Below, piece by piece: positions 45,301 through 57,660 of a stretch of DNA of 64,000 nucleotides. Source of the stretch: Cucumis sativus. Its lineage: Eukaryota; Streptophyta; Magnoliopsida; Cucurbitales; Cucurbitaceae. Under the pieces are notes generated by a model. That model did no database searches and was not told the DNA's origin. It saw nothing but the letters and a program-made list of their open reading frames with translations. The stretch spans positions 21,871,489-21,935,488 of the forward strand of contig NC_026655.2 in NCBI RefSeq assembly GCF_000004075.3, in the 5' to 3' direction. A program made the position numbers and the translations under genes. The stretch's first letter is position 1; each line of letters opens with the position of its first letter.

Positions 45301-48161
45301 AATCGGCTTGGGACTTTGACAACTAATTTGTTCGTTGCCTGGTGCTTTGAGTACATTGCGTACCAACTTCCAAAAAGCATTGCCCTTGAATAATGAGAAA
45401 AGAACAAAAGGAAATGTCATGGAAATTGGGACCAACCATTGGCAGTGAAAAAAATGAAAACATGCACTCTACTGAAACTGAAGAACTGCTTTCTAACAAA
45501 AGTTAATAAGCACATGAATAAGAGAAACCTTGTCATCTCCTTGCTTAAAATCAAATGCTCCAGGTCCATCAGTTGTCCCAGCTGCAAATGCAAACCCCAT
45601 AGCAGCAGGACATGTTTTTACCACCTCAGTGACTCCTCCCTGTTTATTAAGAGACACTTCAAGGTGGGAGAAGTCTACATAAGAGTGACGAAAGTCCACT
45701 TTTCCTGTGAGCTGTTCCGACGCTTTACTGAATAAATCTACAGCTTTTCTGAATTGCTTCTCACCAATAATACGTGTACTTTCAAATTCATCAGGGTAGC
45801 TGTAAGTTAAAGTACATGACAACTTGGTTCACATCGTACGCAAATGATCAGTAATTCTTGAAGAAAAGAAAAAAAAGAATCTTCAATGCAGAGAGAAATA
45901 TACCCCGGTCCACGTCCATAACATAGCTCATTCTTTCCCCCGCAAGTACTGTGGTTAAAGTCACATGGCAGTCCAGTGTCTAGGCAGAATGCCCCAAGAG
46001 TATTTGGGCTAACATCACCACAGTTTGATTGACAAAAAGCAGATACAAACTGCGGCCTATCAGCCTGCCTGAGAACATTTCTAACACGGCTTGAAATGCT
46101 TAGAACCCTGGTTGCTGGTCTACCTGGTTGTGACTGAAACGATGCTGCAAGTTCCAACAACTCCTGCTCTGAAATGTGATATTATCGGGATAAGAAAACT
46201 TGTCTACAGACAATTTATAGCACATAGTATATTCAATAAAATGTAACTTTCATGGACACCAGTAAATTTACAAGTTTGATTCCTAAACTTTGAGGGATAT
46301 GTTTAAGAAGTATCTGTTAGACATAGCCCTGAAAGTTAAAGTACATGAGAGACATAATTCCAAAAATTGAACATGATAAATTTGGATTGCACTGTGCCTG
46401 ATTCCAAGATAAATAGAACTAATAAAGAATATTAAGTGACAAGTCACTTGAATAAGAAAGACATGCTTTCCTAAGATATGAAATTTGATGAGCAACTGAG
46501 CATTTAAACATCTCTAAATAGATTTATTTTCTAACATTAAGAACTTAGTAACTTACTGTCTTTATATACTTCAGGAACAATGTTTGAAACTCTGCGTGGA
46601 ATACTGTCAGCTTCAGATTCACCATGGTGCAAGGTTCCAGTACCCTTTTGCTTAAACCAATCTTCCATAAATCTTGCAGCAGCACCCTTGTTATCGCCAC
46701 TTATTAGTGCGTTTGTACGACTCATAGAAGTTCCATGAGTTGCAAACCAATTGAAGGTACCAACAGGACCCCACTCATCATCTATGAACTTTAAAAGTGT
46801 CATTTCTTTGTCAACGTCATATTTGTATTTGCTACGCTCAGAGGCAGGATTATTTAGGTAAGCACTCGGGCTGCGGTTCACACCAGCATCAATGAGTTCT
46901 CCTGTAAGAGTATTAATTATATTCCAAAAGGTTAAAGGTTTAAGTAACAAGTTTCTAAGTATTCCAACAGCTGAAGTTGTTTACTAATCATTATAAGCGT
47001 GAATCTATGCTCTCACTTGGAATAATCAGATTCACAAGTTGACAAGTACATGCCGATGATCATACAAGTGATGATTGTGACCTAAACAAACCTTTTCATT
47101 AAAAATACAAATTTTTGCAAGATCAAGAAAGAGATATAGAATCTATCTATAGTAGGGAACTGAACTAACACCCAAATACTTTAATGCAGTCGTTAGGAAG
47201 CCACACTTCACAACAGCCAACAGACTATGCAAAAAGAATTTCTGATTTAAGCTCATTTGTATGATTGTTGAGGATATGGATAAACTGAAGTGAAAATTTA
47301 ACCTCAACAAACGGAAAAGTTCAAGAAAAGATAAATTTCATGCACCAAGAGAGAGTGTTTTAATCCATTATTACCCTTATTTATTAAAATTGATCCTGGC
47401 GAGAGATTTTCATGAGCTTGTATGATGCTCTTCTCGATACCATCCACAAGTACATTAAATGACTGGCGCACAAATCCAAGGGATGTCACGATATACACAA
47501 CATACTGGAGATAACCACCTGGCCCAGCATGACTATGGATTCCACTAATAGCAACATTCTTTTCAGTGTATAAATCCCCATACCTAGAAATGTTGGATGA
47601 ATGCTTTAGTCAAAATAATACTTGCACAGTTTATATTTTTAAGATAATTTAGCTCCCGGTTAGTCAACCTTTTTCTGACAGTTGAAAACTTGAGCATCAT
47701 AAGAAAAGATGCTCAGTAACAACATACAAACTGCGCTAGAACCTAGAACTCAAGAAAGAAACATATTCAGCAGATAAGAAATCATTATCGATGGAGGAGA
47801 AGAAACATAGCAAGTACCTTGCCTTCAATCTCTCAAGCACCTTAATTGTCACAATCTGTGAGGCCATACAAGCATCGAGATTTACAAAAACAACCCGTTT
47901 TCCTTGAGGCTCTGCAACAATGAATGCACGAGCTCGCAATCTAAAGTGAATTCCAGATGCAATTTGGTCGGCATTTGCATATCCCATCATATTGACATCT
48001 GCTGCTGGTCCAGTGATGTCATGGCTTCCAAGACCAATTAGATACTTAGATTCCGAGAGCACACTTCTATTGCTTTCTGAAAGCACTAACATATAAATAC
48101 ACAACCAGATAGTTCCCAATGATCTCCCAACAGTAAGATTAAATAGAGAAGATAGCTCCAT
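42313..48161 (-). CDS. NCER: Neutral ceramidase, 779 aa
   Basis: Neutral ceramidase hydrolyses ceramide to a sphingoid base and a fatty acid in the secretory/endomembrane system. Nine coding exons on the minus strand are 47818-48161, 47375-47583, 46557-46901, 45904-46168, 45529-45799, 45259-45384, 44552-44615, 43479-43648 and 42313-42858. All phases close to 780 codons, the usual plant length. An N-terminal hydrophobic stretch (TIWLCIYMLVL) is a likely signal peptide. The zinc site begins at GIHSHAGPGGY (His131/His133), the catalytic serine is in CGDVSPN (about Ser353), and VPGEFTTMAGRR supplies the conserved Glu/Arg region. The C-terminal immunoglobulin-like domain ends with HFTGSSSAFVVA. 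Exon 6 uses a less common AAG acceptor. An intron in the 5' UTR (about 48180-48846) is likely. Which of the usual few plant NCER paralogues this is cannot be told. Confidence 0.95.
43820..44170. mobile_element. Possible solo LTR in neutral ceramidase intron 7
   Basis: The stretch has an LTR-like 3' region: a TATATATATTCCCC box, cttgtactctttt, a gaaaataataag polyadenylation-like signal and cagcttctatc near its end, as in many plant copia LTRs. No internal coding region adjoins it. Ends and target duplication are not resolved. Confidence 0.35.
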
Positions 48162-49200
48162 CGCACTCCACCGAATAGAACGACCGGCACTTAATCTGCT
48201 CTTCTAATCATCCTTCATAAAATTTATATTACATATCATTTCACAATCATAACTCAAAATCTCAACCAAAATAAGCCTCTTCCAATAAATGAAAAGAGGA
48301 AAGAACAATGACAAGACAGACCCATGGACTCTTGGAGAGAAATACAAAGTGGGAGAAAGAGACAGCCAAACAAAATAAAACACATATAAATTGCATGTAC
48401 TGGTTGAAATGTTTGTTTGCTCTGAACTTTCTTTATGCATAAAAATACCGTGCACACTTCCTTGACGCTTAAAATTCTCTCTCTTAAAGACACATCAAGC
48501 AGTCATGGAAAACGTATACAACACAGACCATACCACAGAGACATAACAGAAAATCTCAGAATAAAACACGAAAATAAGAAATGGGTATCATTTCTTATCT
48601 AAAATAATCATAGTATTTCCAACTAACCCATAAATGCACAACTCAAAACGAACTAGCAAACCAACTTCAACAACTCCCTTCAACGCCATTACTCCAGAGC
48701 TTAACATAGAAGAACCAACCCCTTCTCAATCAAATCAGCAATGAATCGACACACAAAACTTAGACTCAATGAGAAACAAGAAAATGAAATGAAATTCCAA
48801 ATCAAACCCAGATACTAAGATCGAATGAGAACAGAAATTACAGTACCTCAAGCCAGTCGAACGAACAAGAAAGTGCTCAAACCCCACGAAATAATCAAAT
48901 CGATGGAACTGGGGCTGTTCCTTTCACAATGATGAAGATGGATAGAGCTCACGCTACGTTTATAAGTGGAGTGGGAATGAAGGAAGATGAAGCAAAAAAG
49001 CAAGTACACGGGCATTACCGCGATTAATTCATTGGTGGGTGTGAAAAATTAATCAATGATGAAAAGAAAAAAATTGAAGAAGAATCAGAAACGAACGCAC
49101 TGAAGGTTTCACACTGAATGACTAATATGGCGGTTAGTGGGGTCTATAAAGAATTATTATGATGATCGCACTGGGCTTGAGCTGTTAGTTGAAGAGGGAT
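48162..49200 (-). promoter_or_regulatory. 5' UTR intron, leader exon and promoter of neutral ceramidase
   Basis: An acceptor (gagcag) just upstream of the start codon and a donor (ggcttgag|gtactg) near 48846 suggest a 5' UTR intron of about 660 bases with a leader exon over roughly 48847-48960. This is inferred from splice-site form alone. Frames inside the intron (48204-48493) are not coding. Confidence 0.45.
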
Positions 49201-49499
49201 TTAAGCAAAATCCATGAATAAGAATAGAAAAAAGAAGAAGAACAACAAATTCCCACTTCTCTCTCACAATTTTACTAAGAATGATTCCCTGTTTGTCTCC
49301 ATGTCTGATTTGTATTCATCTGAAGTGTTGAGGCGGGGATTTTGTTAAGACCCGCTTGGATTTTGTTTAGTAAAACAAAAAATAATTTCAAAAAGAACTT
49401 AAAATGAATACAAATCAGAGATCGATTTAAATTTAGGAGAAATCAAGAAAGTGACCCATTGTTCCCATCTTCCATGTTTGTTTTACTTTGTTTAGTATG

Positions 49500-49712
49500 A
49501 AAAATAAACATTTAAAATAGTAAAATAAATTAAAATATTTATAAGTTATAACAAAATTTTGAATTTTATCAATGATAATTACGGATAAATTTCTCACACT
49601 GTCTATCAATATTATTGATATCGGTGGCTATCAATGTCTATTATTGATAGAATTTAAAAATTTTGTTATACGCCATAAATATTTTGTTAAATTTACTATT
49701 TTTGACAATTTC
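49500..49712. mobile_element. Palindromic MITE-like element, best-preserved arms
   Basis: The left arm begins aaatagtaaaataaattaaa and runs through ataacaaaattttgaatttt. The right arm, inverted, reads aaatagtaaatttaacaaaa through ataacaaaatttttaaattc. This gives a terminal inverted repeat of roughly 60 bases around a tatcaatgat / attgatag core. Confidence 0.65.
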
Positions 49713-49904
49713 TCAAAACAAAAATAATCGAAATATGAAACTACAAAGTTTTAAAAAAAGTTTGTTGTTCAATATCATTTAAAATAAATAAATTTCATAA
49801 TTTTCTTCATCATATAGTTCATACCATCGAAAACCAATCATTTACATAAATAATATTCGAGTCTTATCGTAAACTTTTAAATTTTACTCTACCACACATA
49901 TAAT

Positions 49905-50225
49905 TAAAAAAAATTATAAATGATAAAATTGTTTAAAATATTTAAAAGATATAGTAAAATTTTAAATTCTATCGATGTACTTTTTATCAATTATCGCTCC
50001 TCGATAAAATTTAAATTTTTGCTCTATTTTATAAATATTTTTTTAAAAAAATTCAAAATTAGCAAATTTAACAAAATATTTACAATATATAACAATTTTT
50101 TAGATCCTATTAATAACAGACATTGATGGACACTTATATATTTTTATCGGTAACAATAATAGTCCGTCATCTGTAATTTGTAAATATTCTAATTATATAT
50201 TTTTTTAAAAAATGTTTTTTTTTTT
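49905..50225. mobile_element. Two further adjoining palindromic MITE-like copies
   Basis: Around 49930-50050 and 50070-50200 the arms 'atagtaaaattttaaattctatc' and 'taaaatttaaatttttgctctat', then 'aaaatatttacaatatataac' and 'tctgtaatttgtaaatattct', repeat the family layout in diverged form. Confidence 0.45.
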
Positions 50226-53200
50226 TTTACTATATATACATATGAAGTGGGGTTTTTCGAAAATAGAAAAAGAAGCAACTCGAAGGCAAAAACTTATTAT
50301 TCTATAAAATATGAATGTTTTGTAAATTTTTCTATTTTGGACCATTTTACTATTCGAAAATACTTAGATTTAAAATAGAATTTAATACAAAATGCATTTA
50401 CATTTTTCAAAAGGTATTTCATAAAGCAATAAATAGGAGGCACCGTTTAAAATAAAATGAAAACCGCCAAAATAAAAGACTTATTTTTTGGGAGAGAATC
50501 CTCCTCAATAAATCCTATTGGGCAACAAAAGATAATTCATGAATGAAAGGATATATATATGTCACCCTAAAAAGTATTATTTACCTAACTATTATTGTAC
50601 AATAACTTTTTATCCACCATGACCTCCAAAAGATCACATTTATTGTTGAATTATTAAATTTTAAAATCATTAAGATACATTCGTATTGAAACTTTTCTTT
50701 TTGGGATTAGAAATTTGTATCGATTTATTTATTCTCAATCCATGTTTGAAGAAATAAGTTGGAATTGAATATTTGGAGGAACAAATAATAGAAGTGTGGG
50801 GGCAAACGTTTAGTGATTTGGTCAGAAGGGTAAAAGAAAGAGCACAGGTGGGAGTGGGACAATTGACAAAGAAACAAAAATATTTATTAGGGCCAAAAAT
50901 GTCTTTGTCTTGGAAACAATTTATTGCTTCTCATTTTGTACAAATTGAATGGGTTATTTGGTATATAGTTTGGTAATATTCAACCATATTACACAAATAG
51001 GAAAATAATCCATATATAAACCATTTATATATTTTCAAAAATCTATGCTTGTTTCCCAATTTTGTATCTTGTTTCTATTTGGATGGCTAAACTTTTAAAC
51101 AAACTAAATGTTTATTATTTATATTATATTTACATTATTGACATATTATTTCTTTCATAAATTCTTCCAATATTATTCATTTCACATGTCTATTGTATCC
51201 TTGATTTATTATTTTTAAAAAATAAGAATTAAAAACACGAAACTATATTTCAATAGTGGACAACTTATTTTTACCGAAGTTGAGTAGAAAAGCAAATGTC
51301 AATGAACTTCTATGAGATAATTTAACGGGTTCGTTATTCAAAATTTGTGGAGACTAAATTTATAATTTAGTGTTAACTTCAAATATTAATGCACTGATCT
51401 TTTTGTGTAAGCTTAAAAAAACAAGAAACTTTTATATGAACATAAAAATAGATGATTGATGTTATACCCAACTTTAAATTATAGATTGATGAGGCCTACA
51501 AAAATGAGAAATGGTTTTTTTTTTATTAGTTAATTTACAAGAACTAAGGAATCCTGTCTCTCCTTTCACACGGTTGATAGCTTCATTGAAGTGCATTTTG
51601 GTCAAGTTGATGCCTTGTCCAAACCATTTCTTGACAAGAAAGATATATATAATACAAAAATGATATAAACTACAATGGAGCAACACATCAAGGGGTGTTG
51701 TCACAATTGCCACATATTAATGAGTTCACATCACTGACACTATTTTTGAATTTATAAACTAAAAATGTGAATGAAAATATTAATCATGCTGATGGAAACT
51801 TTATGCGCCATCCTATATTTTTTCTAAATTTTAGATACATGTTTACACGAGTTACATTATTTTAAATAAGTTATGAAATCGATATTTGAAAAAGGGTTAC
51901 AAAAACTTTAACATTTATCGTAGTGTTCACATTAGTAGTAAAAGATTTCATTCTTCCTCTCAATTTCAATAATTGGACAAGAGAGAGGTTATCAAGGATT
52001 CAAGATCTAACTCTTTCCAACTCTAAAATGTCCAAAGTATAATTGCACCGATCTGATGGACAAGCAAAAGGACAGCAAAAAATGTGAACCAATGTCAGAA
52101 ATGTCAACAAAATTTGCCATGCACACTGATCATTATACATTTAGGGATATCCATTTTAAAATAAAAAAACAAATCCACTACAAAATTAAGGGAGGAAAGC
52201 ATATAGAAGAAAATTTAAATTACGAAATGAAGGGATATAATGATTTATTACAGGACCATTAGGAAAATAAGTCCGAGATATGGTTCCCAAAAAAAAAAAA
52301 AGTCCTAAATGGACTCCAAAATTACAAAATAAAAGAAAAAGAGAGTGAGGGCTGCGACACCGAGATTGAAGAGTGCAGAGACGATTTTATAGCCACCTAC
52401 TAATTCATTAAAATCAAATATGTTAAAACAGTTAGTCCATAATAATCATACAAAATAATAAAAAAAAATCCATATCACTAGTCTCCCATTTTCTCTTGTC
52501 AAAGTCCACAATTAACTTTCCTCTAATTTTTTATTTATAGGTTGAATGTAGCTTTGGTTCAATTTTCATCCTTTTTTTCACATTTTTTTGAAGCATCAAA
52601 ACTCTGTGTTTCATGTAAATTCTCTAAAATCTATGGCAAAATTCTTGACCAAGTTCTGGGTATTTTTGGGGGGGTCTCTTTTTTCCCTATTCTGCAACCC
52701 AGTTCTTTTAAGTTCTAATCTGATGCAAATCAATGAAATGAAAAGGCTAATTGAAGGTACGTAGTAAAAAAAAGTAGTATTCCAATCTCAAACTAATCCT
52801 AATTAGTCCTATAATTGCAAAAGAGTTATCGCCAAAGTATGCTACCAACAATTTTTTTATTTATTAAAAAAAAAAAATCTATTTGGCGTACAAAAGAGTG
52901 TAATTTGGCGTTTTGGCTTCAAAGCAAATTGAAAATTCTTTATTGGTTTGAACCACGACCAATCCTCTGTCATGCCTGGGATTTTTCAACTACATTCATT
53001 CATACCTTCTCAAGGTTCAAAGCCAAGGTCAAAATCCCGATCCTATAGTTTTCTACTACCTGAAATCTTTACAAAGATATTACAAACAAATGGTTCGCAA
53101 TTCTATTTCTAGCCCAGAAAATTAACTGATTCCACTGGAAACAAATTAAAACACCTGCTTATAATGAAAGCATAACTTAAATAAATAAATAAATTGTGTT

Positions 53201-53379
53201 GAATCGTACCAACCAAAACAAAAACTTGCGAGGTATAATGTAAACTTACAAACATTTTAACCATAGATGATATAAAATTGCTTGTATTCATGTGAAAATT
53301 AATGAAAATATGATTTCACCCCATCCCACCAATCCCAAAGAAAGAGTAGAAAACCTAATAAAAATCATGCAGAAAGGTT

Positions 53380-54290
53380 ACTACTCGTCTGATCAAGGGG
53401 AGCAAGCAGAACCAGAAAAACCATCTGAAATGCTCGATGGTTAGATTCCAACTAGGCTCACAAGCAGTAAGTTAGGGCTTGAAGAAAGCTAATCGGTTAA
53501 TTGCATTTAGGAGTGTGAGCACGCCAAGCATCACCTAAGTCAACTGATTAGATAATCTTCTTTCCTTCCTTTTTTGTTTGTTTCCTACCTAGTATATTTA
53601 CTGTATTTAGTTAGTATTTAGATTTAGCCACTCAAGGAAGCAACTGAGAGTTGGAATGGTTTAATCTCATATCCATAAAACATGGTATTTCTCTTTTATT
53701 TCATAGCTCTAATTCGATTTAACAATTCCAACTTCAATTTTCATCAATCAACATTATTTAGAAAGAAGCACTAGTCTGAAATGGAATCACATATCACATG
53801 GTTCATGGTCCGCACTTGATTTGGGCATTTCTGTCGTTGATTGAAGTTACTCTGGAGATCCATAACACAATCCCATCAATGGCAATGACAATGACGCACA
53901 CCCTTTGCCAAGTCGATCAGTGTCACATGCACACAGCTCAGTTGTTGACAGCACAGCAGCGAGCAGCCCAACCAAACGACAGTGCACTTACCTCAACCAA
54001 CCAAACGACAGCCCAACATGTTAATTTACTCTTTCACACCAGACCCACCTTCATAGCCACCCCATCCTCAAGCGCCTTAATTCAACAAGTGGTGAACCAT
54101 TAACCTAACTTACGAAACAAACGGTATATGTGATTCGGTAGGTATGGTTACAATTACCACTGCTGGGTGATTCAGCTTCCATTGTTTAGTTTCCTTCAAT
54201 AAACAAATGGTTCGACTACAATTTTACCCAAAAACTGAGGTAAATCAAACAACCTACAACCCTATGGTTAAGAAACTCAGACCACCCATG
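53380..54290 (+). mobile_element. Ty1/copia LTR retrotransposon fossil (weak)
   Basis: An LTR-tail-like region (about 53400-53640) is followed by a C/A-rich stretch with many Gln, Thr and Pro codons, and by short matches to the region around the copia protease. The copy is heavily broken, lacks integrase and reverse transcriptase and appears old. A 101-codon open frame at 53798-54103 belongs to it and is not counted as a gene. Confidence 0.35.
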
Positions 54291-55512
54291 CGACAGTATT
54301 TGATAACAAAATTCTAAAAATACATAAATAAATAAATAAAGCCCTTCAAGGTGGCCACTAACCAAAAGCCTAAGAGCCTGAGGTCAAAAGGAACAATATT
54401 GCTTATCGGGTGTTGCAGGCTTTGATTTGGGGTCCTTGGCTTAAAATAAACAAAAGAAAATTTTGATGATGAGTATACTCTTACTTGGAATTTTATTCTA
54501 TGATTCTGATTCCCTATTTCGTTGATCATCTGCGTTGGAGGGTTTTTTTTTTCTTTAAGAAACGTAACTTTCGACAGAGATGCAATAACATTATCACAAA
54601 GAACGATACAAAAGGAAGGAAGAGGAGATGAAATTTGGGTTTCTAGACTTAGCCACACACAAAAAGATTACAAAAAAGAAGCCCAGCTAGTATAAATTTG
54701 GGTTAGAAAACCACGTACAAGCAAAAGTAGCATAGTAACCAAACTACCAAAAAGAAGTTAGTTCTCTTCGGCAGGGGAAGCTCTCTTCTACTGCCCTTAT
54801 TTGTTGAGTAGGGCTGTTTATTCTATTTGTTGGGTAATATATTTTCCATATTTCTAATAAAAAAATTGTCAATATCATCATGGTGTAAGTGTATCCAAAT
54901 TCAAGGTTTCACTTCAGATGCAAAGTACTCATTTAGAAAAAAAATCACTAGCTTCGTCCCACAAAGGATGTAGTAGAGGCTGATCCTAAAATGAGTGTCT
55001 TAACTTCATCTTGTTTAGGCGAGGAAGGTAAGCAAAGGACTTCTTTCTTTAAAAAAAAAACCCACAAGGGAAAGAGAGACATGCAAGCTGTAAAGTTTCA
55101 TGATACCGTTCCTAAAAGTCTAAAATTGGCACTACACAAAGCCGTTCTAACATTTTCCAAACCTATCACATCTATTTTTCCCATGCCCCAGGCAATCAGC
55201 TACAAATCGATGGGTGCCTAAACTAAGAAATGGAGGCCAGTAACAATTGGCCATTTGAGCAAATGGAGTAATGGCCTTGTGTAAAACGGATTAGGCAATT
55301 TCTTGAGGAAGCTAATCGATCAGGTCTGCCTGCAATATTTATATAAACCACGAGAAGATGTGTTTCACTAAAAACTCTTGAACTTCACTTCTCTAAATGA
55401 TATTGCAAGGTTCATGGAACGTTTGTCAAAAAACCTCAAGAACTCAAAAACAATTACACAAGGTGCTGCCAGATTTCCAGAATAACAACCAATCAAAATA
55501 AGATATGGTTTT
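54291..55512. other. Spacer, nothing firmly recognised
   Basis: No gene seen. Short frames (54314-54658, 54991-55221) lack domains. Confidence 0.4.
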
Positions 55513-55600
55513 GATCTTCACTACCTTTTGACTTGATCTTCACTACCTTTTGACTTGATTTCACTACCCTTTTGACTTGATTTCACTACCCTTTTGACTT
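55513..55600. repeat. 22-bp tandem repeat, exactly four copies
   Basis: Units start at 55513, 55535, 55557 and 55579. The first two read gatcttcactaccttttgac and on; the last two share a change (gatttcactacccttttgac), so they were duplicated as a pair. Confidence 0.95.
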
Positions 55601-55639
55601 TCATAAACTGCATACGAACCAGCTGCTTCTAAAGCAAGC

Positions 55640-55840
55640 AAAATGACTCCCATTAATAAATTTCGTCAGCTTTTTGTGATTACTTTTTAGGAGATATCTC
55701 CCCTAGTTGGAAACTCACTATTTAGGGCCATTTTTTGTGGGCTTGTTTTTTTTCTTTTTTTTTCCCTCAATGAAAAACAATTGTTTCTATCAAATAATAA
55801 TAATAATAATAATAATAAATAATAATAAATTTTTAGCATT
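55640..55840 (+). other. Possible LINE 3' end with AAT-repeat tail
   Basis: A T-rich stretch with 'tgtgggcttgtttttt...ccctcaatgaaaaacaattgtttc' leads into an (AAT)n run at 55794-55833. Such a 3' end followed by a simple repeat is typical of plant LINEs. No coding part is seen upstream. A similar ending occurs near 60690-60810 ('tttgtagtctttgggagggc ... catttctcattcag' then poly-A). Confidence 0.3.
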
Positions 55841-55901
55841 GTTTACCCTTTAGCAAGGTCCAAATAAACACAATGAACTAACTGGGATTTCTAGACTTAG
55901 C

Positions 55902-56169
55902 CAGTGTTTTAAAAAGCCCTCTTGGGCAGGCACCTAGGCTCAAAGCACAAGTCTTGCGCCTCACCTTGGAAAGGCAAGGCTCACAAAATAAGGCGCACAC
56001 CTTTTGTGAAGTCCCAAGGCTTAAAGCTTGGGCCTTGGAGCTTTTTCATTATTTTTAAAAAACAATAATAATTAAGTAATATTTTCTTATGTAGTGCACA
56101 TCACAAAAAGAAAACCTGCACTTTGTGTGACTCGCGCCTAGGCTCCAAGAGAGCTAAAAAGCTTAGTGA
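55902..56169. mobile_element. MITE rich in GCGCCT/AGGCGC-like palindromes
   Basis: The left end reads cagtgttttaaaaagccctc. The right end inverted reads gtcactaagctttttagctc, sharing an arm pattern ending in ctcttgg. Inside are many copies of ggct/agcc words (aggctcaaagc, ggcaaggctcac, cccaaggcttaaagc, cgcgcctaggctc) in both orientations, as in a widespread plant MITE type. No coding capacity. Confidence 0.6.
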
Positions 56170-56224
56170 CTAAGGAAAGCACAAGAAAATGTTAGAATGC
56201 TTCCTAACAAGAATATATGTTGAG

Positions 56225-56803
56225 TAAGGGTTTCAAAAAACCCAATGACCCAACAAAAGATCAACCCAACCAATCCTACGAACTTGGGTTGGGTTATCAT
56301 CAACTCGTTTGTGCTGGTTTGGGTTCAAATAAATGAAAATTTTATGGATTGGGATGTTTTATGGCTTCACTTAAAATAAGTCAAACCAACCTGAACTTAT
56401 TATTACTTCTAAAATGTATATTTTTACTAATGATTTTATTCATATATTTATTTTAGTTTTATTAAATTTCATTATTTTTCAGATAATTTATTCTCCAACA
56501 ATTCCTACAAAAAGTTTTTTAGCACTTTGGAACGAAATTTTTCATTATATGTGAAATTGAACTTTTAATCTTAATTCAATATATGAAAATAATTAAATCA
56601 ATTTTTTACGTATAAACATTTTACTTCTTTCTAGAATAAAAATTTAAATAAATGACCTGATTAACTAGAACCAACCCAACCTAAATGTTCAGTGGTTCTG
56701 TTAACTTTGGTTCATTTTTTAATAAAGGTTGGTTGGTTGAAGAAATTTACAACTCAAACAATTGGATTGGGCTAAAAAGTCCTCCAACCCACGAACACTC
56801 TTG
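56225..56803. mobile_element. Non-autonomous hAT-like element with gggttggg ends (copy 1)
   Basis: Near the left end are aacccaatgaccc and cttgggttgggtt. The right end inverted reads caagagtgttcgtgggttgg, a common plant hAT-type terminus. The middle is AT-rich and non-coding. Copy 2 is at 57661. Confidence 0.5.
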
Positions 56804-57199
56804 GTATTGAGATATAAAGATGAAACTACAAGATAGCCCATGTATAAAGGCACTTGGAATCTTTCTAGGTCACTCAACAATTCGCCATCATCCCTCCAAC
56901 CCCCTCCCTATATGTATAACCAAATACATTTGCTCCCTAAGTAATTACCCTTATTCATTACCATTATGCCCTTACCATATACCATGCTAATATCCCTCAC
57001 TAGGACTCCTACAGAAAACACCTGAAATACCCGAAATCTGGTAAACCTTCCAGCATAGCAAGGAACTAAATTCCTGAATTTCCACCTGAAGATATCTTCT
57101 GGTGGCAAACTTAAGACTTCATTATTCTATTCAAACCATCATAAATTAATCAAAGAATGCTAGAAACCATCTAAAGATTATAAATGGAGAAAAATGCTT

Positions 57200-57475
57200 T
57201 CAGGGCATTTGAGACAAACCACCTCTCACTACAATAAATACTACTTCAAATTGGCTACAATCAACGCTATTTCAAAACCCTCCCTCCATTTTTTACCGCT
57301 TTTACTATTTTACCTCCCGCATTTTTTAAATTTTTGCTAAATTGTTTACTATTGCCATCAAATTAAAATAGTTTGCACCTCAAACACATATTATGATAAC
57401 TCAAACTAAAATAATCCGTACCTCAAACACAAACTATAATAACTAACTTCTTGCCTCAAACACCCCCTTAATTTC
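57200..57475. mobile_element. MITE-like repeat with GGGTGTTTGAGGCAAG end (copy 1)
   Basis: The right end inverted reads gggtgtttgaggcaag. Inside, 'ctaaaataatccgtacctcaaacacaaa' and 'aaaatagtttgcacctcaaacacatat' repeat one motif. The same order of motifs is found at 61018-61345. Confidence 0.6.
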
Positions 57476-57660
57476 TTACCAAATAACTTCCTAAAAATAG
57501 GTCCACCTTCGCTCACCCACTATAAAACGAGAAAATTTGTCAAAGAAACACTCCACAATAATAAGTTATTCCACCCAAAACAAACTTCCACTACCTTAAC
57601 CTTCCAAAGGAGAAATATTGCTAAATTGGAAGGAAATATCTCAAACCATTGTCAGACTGC

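Larger units (their letters stand above)
49201..53380. other. Spacer with several MITE copies, no supported gene
   Basis: Three members of the palindromic MITE family lie at 49500-49712, 49905-50050 and 50045-50225. A 67-codon frame at 50773-50976 is the only one with ordinary amino-acid balance, but it has no known domain or splice context. The rest is AT-rich with poly-A/T runs. Confidence 0.5.

Noticed and set aside
50773-50976. 67-codon frame MEEQIIEVWG...
   Set aside because: Ordinary composition but alone, with no domain, homologue that I recall or supporting exons; could be part of an old repeat.
53798-54103. 101-codon frame rich in Thr, Gln and His
   Set aside because: Sits inside a likely copia fossil; not a host gene.
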